A stretch of 64,000 nt of DNA, from NCBI GenBank assembly GCA_964385695.1, contig CAYLQA010000001.1:62001-126000 (forward strand), given 5' to 3'. Under the pieces are notes generated by a model. The model did no database searches, was not told the DNA's origin, and saw nothing but the letters and a program-made list of their open reading frames with translations. This document shows, piece by piece, positions 16,737 through 24,329 of the stretch. A program made the translations under genes and the position numbers. Origin of the DNA: CAYLQA01 sp964385695 (GTDB lineage Bacteria > Desulfobacterota > Desulfobulbia > Desulfobulbales > Desulfurivibrionaceae). The stretch's first letter is position 1. Every line of letters starts with the position of its first letter.

Positions 16737-17443
16737 AATTTGCCGGGGTGGATTTTTCTTACTCCGATGGTGAGCCAATACTGGACGGTATGGATTTTCA
16801 CCTCCAGGCCGTAGAGAAGGTTGGTATTGTCGGGCCCAATGGCAGCGGCAAGACCACCTTTTTTCACCTGCTCATGGGACTTGCCCTTCCCACAGGTGGC
16901 GAGATCAGGCTCTTTGGGCAAAATGTGCAGCGCCCGGAGGATTTTGTCGTCCATCGCTCCCGTCTGGGGCTTTTGTTTCAGGATGCCGATGACCAGCTTT
17001 TTTGCCCCACCGTAATAGAGGATGTTGCCTTCGGCCCCCTCAATCAGGGCAAATCGGCAGGGCAGGCCCGGACACTGGCCATGTCCGTCTTGGAGCAGCT
17101 CGGTATCGGTGAATTGGCCGAACGCGTGACCTACCAGCTTTCCGGCGGCGAGAAAAAGATGGTCTCCCTGGCCACGGTGTTGGCCATGGAGCCGGATGTT
17201 TTGCTGCTCGATGAACCCACCAATGGCCTGGATGAGAAAACCAAGGCCAGGATAACCGAGGTCTTGCTGAACCTTGATCTCGCCTATGTGGTCATCTCCC
17301 ACGATTTTGACTTCCTTGCCCAGGTGACCGGCAATGTATACGCCATGGAAAAGGGCAAACTCCTTGCCGGTGCCGAAGAGATCATGCATAAGCATTTCCA
17401 TGTGCATCGCCACGGAAACCACCCCCACCAGCACTCTCACTAA
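16703..17443 (+). CDS. cbiO: ECF transporter ATPase (CbiO/NikO-like) with His-rich tail
   Basis: A 246-residue ABC ATPase. Walker A is GPNGSGKTT, the signature LSGGEKKMV, Walker B VLLLDEPT and the switch histidine VVISHDFD. The C-terminal ~18 residues (HKHFHVHRHGNHPHQHSH) contain nine histidines, a metal-binding tail seen in some nickel and cobalt transporters. The start overlaps cbiQ by 34 bases; ATG 16703 and ATG 16712 are both possible and neither has a strong ribosome site. The hydrogenase and hyp genes at the other end of the window create a nickel demand, but the link is inference. Confidence 0.92.
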   Translation: MDGMATENNLIEFAGVDFSYSDGEPILDGMDFHLQAVEKVGIVGPNGSGKTTFFHLLMGLALPTGGEIRLFGQNVQRPEDFVVHRSRLGLLFQDADDQLFCPTVIEDVAFGPLNQGKSAGQARTLAMSVLEQLGIGELAERVTYQLSGGEKKMVSLATVLAMEPDVLLLDEPTNGLDEKTKARITEVLLNLDLAYVVISHDFDFLAQVTGNVYAMEKGKLLAGAEEIMHKHFHVHRHGNHPHQHSH

Positions 17444-17484
17444 TTGTTAGAGAGAATAATTCCGCTGAACATTTTGACGAAGAA

Positions 17485-17513
17485 TTGACAAGATGGGCAG
17501 ATAGCCATATATT
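17485..17513 (+). promoter_or_regulatory. sigma-70-type promoter upstream of hisI
   Basis: TTGACA (17485-17490), a 17-base spacer, then TATATT (17508-17513). The -35 box is a perfect match and the -10 box matches 5 of 6. It follows the cbiO stop by 41 bases and lies about 140 bases before hisI, so the message would have a leader of about 135 bases. I see no obvious attenuator hairpin with a His-codon leader in it. Confidence 0.65.
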
Positions 17514-17654
17514 GCCATGTTTTGGATATGGAGCTTGTCTGCGAAAAATATGAGGAACAGGTTGCTGCCGATTCGGCGTATTGCAAGCGCCCGAGCTGCA
17601 GGGCCTGGCGAAGAGCAGGCAGATAACAAGCAACACGAAAAAAAGTAGACATAC

Positions 17655-18038
17655 GTGAAGATGAGTACCTTACGTTTTGATAAAGGAGGCGGCCTTTTGC
17701 CCGCCATAGTACAGGATCACGCCAGCGGTGAAGTTCTGATGCTGGCCTATGTTAATGAGTTGGCCTGGCAAAAAACGCTGGAGACCGGCAAGGCCCATTA
17801 TTGGAGCCGCTCCCGCAACAAGCTCTGGCTGAAAGGGGAATCCTCCGGCCATGTCCAACTGGTCAAGGAAGTCTTTGTTGACTGCGATGAGGACACCGTG
17901 GTTTTTCGCGTTGAGCAGTTGGGGGGTGCCGCCTGTCATAAAGGATATCGAAGCTGCTTTTTTAGAAAGGTGGTTGAGAACGATTTTGTAATTCAATCGG
18001 AACCGGTGTTTGATCCCGGGGAGGTCTATAAAAAATGA
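17655..18038 (+). CDS. hisI: phosphoribosyl-AMP cyclohydrolase
   Basis: Third step of histidine synthesis: opens the adenine ring of PR-AMP. It has 127 residues, a stand-alone HisI without a fused HisE domain. The signature HYWSRSRNKLWLKGESSGH is intact, as are the zinc and magnesium ligands in DCDEDTV and CHKGYRSCFF. GTG 17655 or ATG 17661 could be the start; the second gives the typical M-S-x-L-x-F-D-K-G-G-G-L-x-P-A. hisG overlaps its stop by 4 bases (ATGA), so they are translationally coupled. A clear promoter lies upstream. Confidence 0.96.
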   Translation: MKMSTLRFDKGGGLLPAIVQDHASGEVLMLAYVNELAWQKTLETGKAHYWSRSRNKLWLKGESSGHVQLVKEVFVDCDEDTVVFRVEQLGGAACHKGYRSCFFRKVVENDFVIQSEPVFDPGEVYKK

Positions 18039-18907
18039 ACGAATTGAAATTGGGCATCCCCAAGGGGAGCCTGGAAAAGGCAACCATTGAGCTCTTTGAA
18101 AAATCCGGCTGGCGGATCAAGATTTCCTCCCGCAACTATTTCCCTGAGGTAGATGATAAGGAGCTGGCCTGCTCCATCTGTCGGCCCCAGGAGATGAGCC
18201 GTTATGTGGAAAAGGGCGTGCTTGATTGCGGCATCACCGGCAAGGATTGGATTCTTGAGAACGAGTCCGACGTGGTTGTGGTGGCGGATCTAGTGTATTC
18301 CAAGGTCAGCAAGCGACCCACCCGTTGGATTCTGGCAGTGCCGGGCGACTCCGACATCAAGACCGTTGAGGATCTTGAGGGCAAAAAGGTTGCCACCGAG
18401 TTGGTGGGTTACTCAAAGCGTTTCTTTGCCGAGCGCGGCATCAACGTTGATATCGCCTTTTCCTGGGGGGCTACCGAGGCCAAGGTTGTCTCGGGATTGG
18501 CCGACGCCATTGTCGAGGTCACTGAAACCGAAAGTACCATCCGCGCCCATGGGCTGAAGATCATCCACGAGTTAATGCAGTCCAATACCCAGTTCATCGT
18601 CAACAAGGCGGCCTGGGAGGATCCCTGGAAGCGTGAGAAAATTGAAAATATCGCTCTGCTTCTGCAGGGGGCGCTTCGGGCGGACAAGATTGTCGGCCTC
18701 AAGATGAACGTGTCCAAGGAAAAGATCGATCAGGTCATCAGTATCCTGCCCAGCATGAATGCTCCCACAGTGGCTCCGCTCTATCAGACCGAGTGGTTTT
18801 CCGTGGAGACGGTGATCTCCGAGCATGAGGTGCGGGATCTTATTCCGAAGCTCATCAAAAATGGGGCCGAAGGCATCATCGAATATGCCCTGAACAAGGT
18901 TATTTAG
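18035..18907 (+). CDS. hisG: ATP phosphoribosyltransferase, long form
   Basis: First and feedback-controlled step of histidine synthesis (ATP plus PRPP to PR-ATP). At 290 residues it is the long HisG, with the C-terminal ACT-like domain (about residues 215-290) that binds histidine, so no HisZ partner is needed. LGIPKGSLE at the start, the GITGKDWI substrate loop and the PRPP-loop region around EVTETESTIRAHGLK are all recognisable. It overlaps hisI by 4 bases. The remaining his genes are not in the window. Confidence 0.95.
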   Translation: MNELKLGIPKGSLEKATIELFEKSGWRIKISSRNYFPEVDDKELACSICRPQEMSRYVEKGVLDCGITGKDWILENESDVVVVADLVYSKVSKRPTRWILAVPGDSDIKTVEDLEGKKVATELVGYSKRFFAERGINVDIAFSWGATEAKVVSGLADAIVEVTETESTIRAHGLKIIHELMQSNTQFIVNKAAWEDPWKREKIENIALLLQGALRADKIVGLKMNVSKEKIDQVISILPSMNAPTVAPLYQTEWFSVETVISEHEVRDLIPKLIKNGAEGIIEYALNKVI

Positions 18908-19021
18908 TGACTCACTCTTCATTTTCCATCACAAAAAAAAACAAGAGGCACAGTTGAGTCACTTATACCCGCGAGGGGCACAGGTGCCGTTCCTAAATAT
19001 TGTTGCCGTTAAAGGTGCTAA

Positions 19022-19618
19022 TTGAACGATTCGGAGATCAATTATTCCAAGATTGAGTTTATCAAAAGTGTTTTCAAGCTCAATCAACTCCCCGCCGCCG
19101 AGCTGCCGGAGATAGCCTTTGCCGGCCGCTCCAATGTGGGCAAATCTTCCCTGATGAACCGCCTGGTCAAGCGCAGGAACCTGGTCAAGGTCAGCGCCAA
19201 GCCGGGCAAGACCCAAAGCCTGAATTACTTTGAGGTGGACAGTCGGCTTTACCTGGTGGACCTACCCGGCTATGGGTATGCCAAGGTGCCCAAGGCCATG
19301 AAAAATCAGTGGCAGGAACTGATCTCCTCCTACCTGGAGACTCGGGAGGTCCTGCGCTGTGTGGTGGTTATTATTGACCTGCGCCATGCGGTCAAGGAGC
19401 AGGATCGGCAGCTGGTGGATTGGCTGCGTCTGAACAACATTCCCCATCTGTTGGTCTATACCAAACTTGACAAACTCAAAAAGAACCAGCAGCAAAAACA
19501 GGCAAGTATTCTCGATGCCGGATTCGGTGTTGCAGCAGGCCAGCGCGTTCTTTTTTCCGCCAAAACCGGGGCCGGGTGCGATAATTTAATCCGAGCGCTG
19601 GATCAATTTTTATGTTAG
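19022..19618 (+). CDS. ysxC: ribosome-biogenesis GTPase YsxC/EngB
   Basis: A 198-residue GTPase required for late 50S subunit assembly. G1 is GRSNVGKSSL, the switch-I region AKPGKTQSLNYF, G3 DLPGYGYAKV and G4 TKLDK; the G5 SAKTG motif is near the end. The start is TTG 19022 with AAAGGTG upstream. It stands alone, 114 bases after hisG and 100 bases before the two-CW gene. Confidence 0.95.
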   Translation: MNDSEINYSKIEFIKSVFKLNQLPAAELPEIAFAGRSNVGKSSLMNRLVKRRNLVKVSAKPGKTQSLNYFEVDSRLYLVDLPGYGYAKVPKAMKNQWQELISSYLETREVLRCVVVIIDLRHAVKEQDRQLVDWLRLNNIPHLLVYTKLDKLKKNQQQKQASILDAGFGVAAGQRVLFSAKTGAGCDNLIRALDQFLC

Positions 19619-19719
19619 TGGTTGGTTAACTTCTCTCAGAAGGTTCCCCCGTTGTCATCCCTGATAAAGGAGCAGCGGTTATATTTTTTTTATAATTTTT
19701 TATGAGAGGATGGAGCGCC

Positions 19720-19995
19720 ATGGAAGCACAACATGAGTGGTCCTGTTGGGAGATTACCAAGTGCGGCAATCAGAAGAATTGTCTGGCTACCGAGAACGGC
19801 AACGGCAGGAAGCATTGCTGGGAAGTGGCCGAAAGTCTGGATGATTTTCGCAGTGGTCTCAATGTCTGTAAGGACTGTATCGTCTACGTCTCAAAACAGG
19901 CAAGTCCCAACCTGACCGATGAGGAGTTGCAGAATATAGTTCAACAAAAGGTCGATTGTGTTTTGGCCAACAAGTGCCCGAACTACCACAGCTGA
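19720..19995 (+). CDS. two-CW-domain cysteine protein
   Basis: A 91-residue cytoplasmic protein with two Cys-Trp motifs, CWEITKC near residue 9 and CWEVAES near residue 34. Further cysteines occur at CLA, CKDC, DC and KCPNYHS. This is the 'two-CW' arrangement common in Desulfobacterota and Geobacter-like bacteria, where it occurs alone or fused to signalling domains. Its function is not established; metal or redox sensing is a guess. ATG 19720 has GGAG 4 bases upstream; an in-frame ATG at 19702 is less well placed. A strong bidirectional terminator follows. Compare the CWEVAEC motif at the end of the MerR gene at 3-302. Confidence 0.8.
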   Translation: MEAQHEWSCWEITKCGNQKNCLATENGNGRKHCWEVAESLDDFRSGLNVCKDCIVYVSKQASPNLTDEELQNIVQQKVDCVLANKCPNYHS

Positions 19996-20008
19996 ATCGA
20001 GATTGAGC

Positions 20009-20047
20009 AAAAAAAGCAGCCTGGATTTTTCCAGGCTGCTTTTTTTT
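20009..20047. terminator. bidirectional intrinsic terminator between two-CW gene and lepA
   Basis: AGCAGCCTGG (20015-20024) and CCAGGCTGCT (20031-20040) form a perfect 10-base-pair stem with a 6-base loop. It has a T-run on the right and an A-run on the left, so it can end both the plus-strand two-CW message and the minus-strand lepA message. Confidence 0.95.
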
Positions 20048-20065
20048 ATTGTCTTGAAAGGGCTG

Positions 20066-21859
20066 CTACTGGTCGGATTTGAGGACCGCCAAAAAGGCGC
20101 TCTGCGGAATATCCACATTGCCCACCGTTTTCATGCGTTTTTTGCCTGCCTTTTGTTTTTCCAAGAGTTTTCTCTTCCTTGAAATATCACCACCGTAACA
20201 TTTGGCCAAAACGTCTTTTCTGAGGGCGGAGATGGTTGTCCGGGCAACGATGGTGCCGCCGATGGCACCCTGGATGGCGATTTTGAACATCTGGCGTGGG
20301 ATTTCTTCTTTCAAGCGTTCACAGGCCATAAGGCCCCGCGCCCGGGCATTATCACGGTGCACCAGCTGGGAAAGGGCGTCAACCCGCTCACCGTTGACCA
20401 AAATATCCAGTTTGACCAGATCACTTCTGCGGTAATCGAGGAGTTCGTAATCAAAGGAACCATAGCCCTGGGTCGCGGATTTGAGCTTATCGTAAAAATC
20501 GTAGATTACCTCGGCCAACGGAAGTTCACAGCTGAACTCGATCCGGCCGGGTGTGGGGTAGTGATAACTGGTGTTCACCCCGCGCCGCTCCATACACAGG
20601 GTCATGACCACGCCCATATAGCGTTCCGGGATCAGGATGGTCGCCTTGATAAAAGGCTCGTCGATGCGGTCGATCACGGATGGGTCCGGGTAATAGGCCG
20701 GGTTATCCACCTCGATGTCCCCCCCGTCGTTGAGATGGATATGGTAATTGACCGAGGGCACGGTGAGGATGAGCGAAAGGTCAAACTCCCGTTCCAGGCG
20801 CTCCTGGACCACCTCAAGATGCAAGAGTCCGAGAAAGCCGCAGCGAAAGCCAAAGCCCAGGGCCGTGGATGAATCCTTTTGAAAGGTCAGGGAGGCATCG
20901 TTGAGTTTGAGCTTTTCCATGGCCGTGGCCAAAGATTCGTAATCATCCGTGGAAACAGGGTAGATGGAGGAGAAAACAACCTGTTTGATCTCCTCAAAAC
21001 CGGGCAGCGCAGTGTCGCACGGATTGTCTTTTACCGTGATGGTGTCACCGGGGCGGGTGTCGCCCACGGTTTTGACCCCGGCAATGATGTAGCCGACCTG
21101 GCCTGCGGTGAGTTTTTTCTGCGGTTCCCGGGTCAGGCGGAACAGCCCGACCTCCTCAACCTTGTAGGTTGCGTTGTTGGACATGAAGACAATGGTGTCG
21201 CCGGTTTTGATGGTCCCTTCAACGATGCGGCAGGAGATGATGGTGCCGCGGAAGGGGTCGTAGTTGGCGTCAAAAATCAGGGCCTGCAATGGTTTTTTTG
21301 GATCCCCTTCAGGCGCGGGCAGGAAGTTGATCACCGCCTCTAAAACATCCTCAACACCTTCACCGGTTTTGGCGGAACATTGCTTAATATGGTCCGGGTC
21401 AAGCCCCAGATCCTCTTCAATCTGCAGGGCAACCCCTTCAGGGTCGGCAGAGGGCAGATCGATTTTGTTGATGACCGGAATGACATCGAGGTCGTTTTCC
21501 ATGGCCAGGTAAAGGTTGGCCAGGGTCTGGGCCTCCACCCCTTGGGCCGCATCCACAAGCAGCAAAGCGCCTTCACAGGAAGCCAGGGCTCGGGATACCT
21601 CGTAGCTGAAGTCAACATGGCCCGGGGTGTCAACCAGGTTGAGGAGGTACTCTTTGCCGTCTTTTGCCTTATAGGGCAGGCAGATGGTCTGGCTCTTGAT
21701 GGTAATGCCGCGCTCGCGCTCGATATCCATATTGTCAAGCAGCTGGTCTTTGAACTGGCGGTCCGTGACCATGTCGCAGTACTGGATAAGCCGATCCGCC
21801 AAGGTGGACTTGCCGTGGTCGATGTGGGCAATGATGCTGAAGTTACGAATGTTTTTCAT
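20066..21859 (-). CDS. lepA: elongation factor 4 (LepA)
   Basis: A 597-residue ribosome-bound GTPase affecting translation under stress and back-translocation. The start MKNIRNFSIIAHIDHGKST carries G1, RERGITIK is the switch-I region, DTPGHVDF is G3 and NKIDLP is G4. The C-terminal LepA-specific domain ends in KRMKTVGNVDIPQSAFLAVL, the family hallmark. The frame is open for 44 more codons upstream, but that stretch is not family-like and the standard length is reached from ATG 21859. The ribosome site is weak. It is divergent from rpoH, with 238 bases between the start codons. Confidence 0.97.
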   Translation of the reverse strand: MKNIRNFSIIAHIDHGKSTLADRLIQYCDMVTDRQFKDQLLDNMDIERERGITIKSQTICLPYKAKDGKEYLLNLVDTPGHVDFSYEVSRALASCEGALLLVDAAQGVEAQTLANLYLAMENDLDVIPVINKIDLPSADPEGVALQIEEDLGLDPDHIKQCSAKTGEGVEDVLEAVINFLPAPEGDPKKPLQALIFDANYDPFRGTIISCRIVEGTIKTGDTIVFMSNNATYKVEEVGLFRLTREPQKKLTAGQVGYIIAGVKTVGDTRPGDTITVKDNPCDTALPGFEEIKQVVFSSIYPVSTDDYESLATAMEKLKLNDASLTFQKDSSTALGFGFRCGFLGLLHLEVVQERLEREFDLSLILTVPSVNYHIHLNDGGDIEVDNPAYYPDPSVIDRIDEPFIKATILIPERYMGVVMTLCMERRGVNTSYHYPTPGRIEFSCELPLAEVIYDFYDKLKSATQGYGSFDYELLDYRRSDLVKLDILVNGERVDALSQLVHRDNARARGLMACERLKEEIPRQMFKIAIQGAIGGTIVARTTISALRKDVLAKCYGGDISRKRKLLEKQKAGKKRMKTVGNVDIPQSAFLAVLKSDQ

Positions 21860-22097
21860 AAAGAGGGTGTCGCTTCTATTTAGCGGTGAAAAATCACCGG
21901 AATTCACAGGGCTAGAATGAGAGCTGATATTTTTGAAGTAAAAAGGGTTTCTATCATAAAAAGGGGGGGTTGCAAATAGAAATTCCAACAATAGTGACGG
22001 AAGTTGTGTTGATTCTCACTGGTAAAAAAAAGTGCAATGGTGTATGACCCCCTATCTTAAGTGAAAGAGATTGACCTTTATAGAGGTAAGAATAATA

Positions 22098-23078
22098 ATG
22101 GCAGGCATGAAGGAAGAGCCCGAAGTTGTTGAAATAGTCGACGACAAGGAGGAGCAGGAGTTTCGCCCCCTGGTCACCTTGAACGACGATGCGCATCTGC
22201 CCACTGTGGGCAATGCAGGGCTGCATCGCTACCTGCAGGAGATCAGCCAGTATAAGCTGTTGACTCGAGAAGAAACCGATGAACTGGCAAAACATTTCCA
22301 AGAAACCGGTGACCCTGAGGCGGCCTATAAGCTGGTAACCGCAAACCTGCGCCTGGTGGTGAAGGTCGCCATGGATTTCCAGAAGTACTGGATGCAGAAC
22401 TTTTTGGACCTGATCCAGGAGGGCAACGTCGGCCTGGTCCAGGCGGTAAAAAAGTTCGACCCCTACCGTCAGGTGAAGTTCTCCTATTATGCTGCGTACT
22501 GGATTCGGGCCTATATCCTCAAATTTATCATGGACAACTGGCGGCTGGTAAAGATCGGCACCACCCAGGCCCAGCGCAAACTCTTTTTTAGTCTGAATAA
22601 AGAAAAGAAGCTTCTTGAATCCCAGGGCTTTAAGCCAGAGACCAAGCTCTTGGCCGAGCGCTTGAATGTGAAAGAGAGCGAGGTCATTGAGATGAGCCAG
22701 CGCATGGACAACTGGGATGTCTCCCTGGAGAGTCCGGTGCGTGAAGGCTCGGATGATGAGCAGAAAAGTTTTTTGCCCTATGCCGGTCCCACAGTTGAGG
22801 AGAGTGTTGCAGAGGGCGAGGTGAAGGAGTGGATGCGTAACGTCTTGGAGAAATTGGAATCATCCTTGAACGAAAAGGAAAAGACCATCCTTCATAATCG
22901 CCTGCTCTGCGATGAACCCCAGACCCTGCAGGATATTGCCGATCAATACGGCATCTCCCGTGAGAGGGTGCGGCAGATCGAGGCCAATCTTCTCAAAAAG
23001 ATGCGGAAGTACTTGGAAAAAGAGGTGCCGGACATCAAAGATTTTCTCGCGGAATTTCTCAATCCCTGGCGTTCTTGA
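22098..23078 (+). CDS. rpoH: heat-shock sigma factor (sigma-32, RpoH)
   Basis: A 326-residue sigma-70-family factor. Region 1.2/2 begins LHRYLQEISQYKLLTREE; region 2 holds the core-binding DLIQEGNVGLVQAVKKFDP and the promoter-melting YAAYWIRAYI. QRKLFFSLNK immediately after is the RpoH box that separates RpoH from RpoD and RpoS. Region 4.2 reads LQDIADQYGISRERVRQIE. There is no region 1.1 or long region 1.2 extension. ATG 22098 has GAGGTAAG at a good distance; a TTG at 22071 is less likely. It should direct heat-shock gene transcription. A dnaJ-type gene is at 48371, but not adjacent. A DegT aminotransferase gene follows 36 bases later. Confidence 0.93.
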   Translation: MAGMKEEPEVVEIVDDKEEQEFRPLVTLNDDAHLPTVGNAGLHRYLQEISQYKLLTREETDELAKHFQETGDPEAAYKLVTANLRLVVKVAMDFQKYWMQNFLDLIQEGNVGLVQAVKKFDPYRQVKFSYYAAYWIRAYILKFIMDNWRLVKIGTTQAQRKLFFSLNKEKKLLESQGFKPETKLLAERLNVKESEVIEMSQRMDNWDVSLESPVREGSDDEQKSFLPYAGPTVEESVAEGEVKEWMRNVLEKLESSLNEKEKTILHNRLLCDEPQTLQDIADQYGISRERVRQIEANLLKKMRKYLEKEVPDIKDFLAEFLNPWRS

Positions 23079-23113
23079 TTTAGCAACGCCGTATCCCACA
23101 AAAGAAAAGAACC

Positions 23114-24304
23114 ATGCGTGTACCCCTTCTTGACTTACAGGAACAGTTAAAGCCGTTGCGGGAGGAGATCCTGGCCGCGGTAACCGAGGTGATTGACTCC
23201 AGCCGTTATATCATGGGCCCCAAGGTGGAGAGCCTGGAAGAGCATGTTGCCGCATACTGCGGCAGCAAGTTTGGGGTCGGTGTGGCAAGCGGCACCGATG
23301 CCTTGCTGGCCTCCCTTATGACCCTGGGCCTTGGCCCGGGCGACAGGGTTTTGACCACCCCCTTTACCTTTTTCGCCACCATGGGCTGCATCTTACGGGT
23401 GGGCGCAACGCCTGTTTTTGCGGATATTGATCCTGTAACCTTCAATATCGACCCGCAGCATATGGCCGATATTTTGGCACAAGATAAAAAAGAGGGAGCC
23501 ACGATCAAGGCCCTTATGCCCGTGCATCTGTACGGCCAGTGTGCCGACATGAAGAGCATTCTTGCCCTTGCCAAGGAGTATGACCTGCCGGTGATCGAAG
23601 ACGCGGCCCAGGCAATCGGCGCCTCCTACCCCATGGAACAGGATGGAAAAATCGTTTGGCAACGGGCCGGCAGTATGGGTGATTTCGGCTGCTTTTCCTT
23701 TTTCCCCAGCAAGAATCTCGGTGGGGTTGGCGACGGCGGCATGGTGGTGCTCAATGATTCGGAGCTGGCCGAACGGTTGCGGATTATCCGGGTTCATGGC
23801 GGGGCGCCGAAGTACTATCATGCCCTTGTCGGTGGGAATTTTCGTCTTGATCCCATTCAGGCCGTGGTTCTTGATATCAAGCTGCCCGAGCTCCCGGGCT
23901 GGCATATGGCGAGAAGGGAAAACGCCAGTCGCTACGAGCGGATGTTTGCGGCAGCAGGCCTGGCCGGGGAACAGGTCACTCTGCCCAAGGCAGTATACAA
24001 AGAAGAGGCCGAGTTGACCGGCTCAGGTGTTGACTATCATATTTACAACCAGTTTGTGCTTCGCACCAGGGATAGAGATGCGCTCTTAGAGCATCTCACT
24101 GCCAATGGCGTAGGCGTTGAGATTTATTACCCTGTGCCCCTGCATCGTCAGAAATGCGTTGCCCATCTGGATCTTCAGGAGCATTCTTTCCCGGTGGCGG
24201 AAAAAGCCGCGGAAGAGACCCTGGCCCTGCCGATTTACCCTGAGTTGACCGAGGATATGCAGCAGTATGTGGTTGATACCATTGCCTCGTTTTTCAGGAA
24301 GTAG
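23114..24304 (+). CDS. DegT/DnrJ/EryC1/StrS-type sugar aminotransferase
   Basis: A 396-residue PLP-dependent enzyme. The PLP lysine is in SFFPSKNLGGVGDGG, the family's S-F-x-x-x-K-x-x-x-x-G-x-G-G motif. GVASGTDALLASL and EDAAQAIGASY bind the cofactor, and the C-terminal YPVPLHRQ is typical. These enzymes aminate keto-sugars (nucleotide-linked) for surface polysaccharides and O-antigens. The substrate cannot be assigned. No other sugar gene is next to it; the downstream TPR/beta-barrel gene, 25 bases away, has the architecture of a polysaccharide exporter, so a shared surface-glycan role is possible (inference). Confidence 0.93.
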   Translation: MRVPLLDLQEQLKPLREEILAAVTEVIDSSRYIMGPKVESLEEHVAAYCGSKFGVGVASGTDALLASLMTLGLGPGDRVLTTPFTFFATMGCILRVGATPVFADIDPVTFNIDPQHMADILAQDKKEGATIKALMPVHLYGQCADMKSILALAKEYDLPVIEDAAQAIGASYPMEQDGKIVWQRAGSMGDFGCFSFFPSKNLGGVGDGGMVVLNDSELAERLRIIRVHGGAPKYYHALVGGNFRLDPIQAVVLDIKLPELPGWHMARRENASRYERMFAAAGLAGEQVTLPKAVYKEEAELTGSGVDYHIYNQFVLRTRDRDALLEHLTANGVGVEIYYPVPLHRQKCVAHLDLQEHSFPVAEKAAEETLALPIYPELTEDMQQYVVDTIASFFRK

Positions 24305-24329
24305 CCAGGGGTAAGGACGTATCAGGCGA

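Noticed and set aside
21860..21991. Upstream in-frame extension of lepA.
   Set aside because: Extra 44 codons are not family-like; MKNIR is the standard LepA start.
22000..22080. Possible sigma-32 self-promoter at CCCCCTATCT before rpoH.
   Set aside because: No matching CTTGAA box at the right distance.
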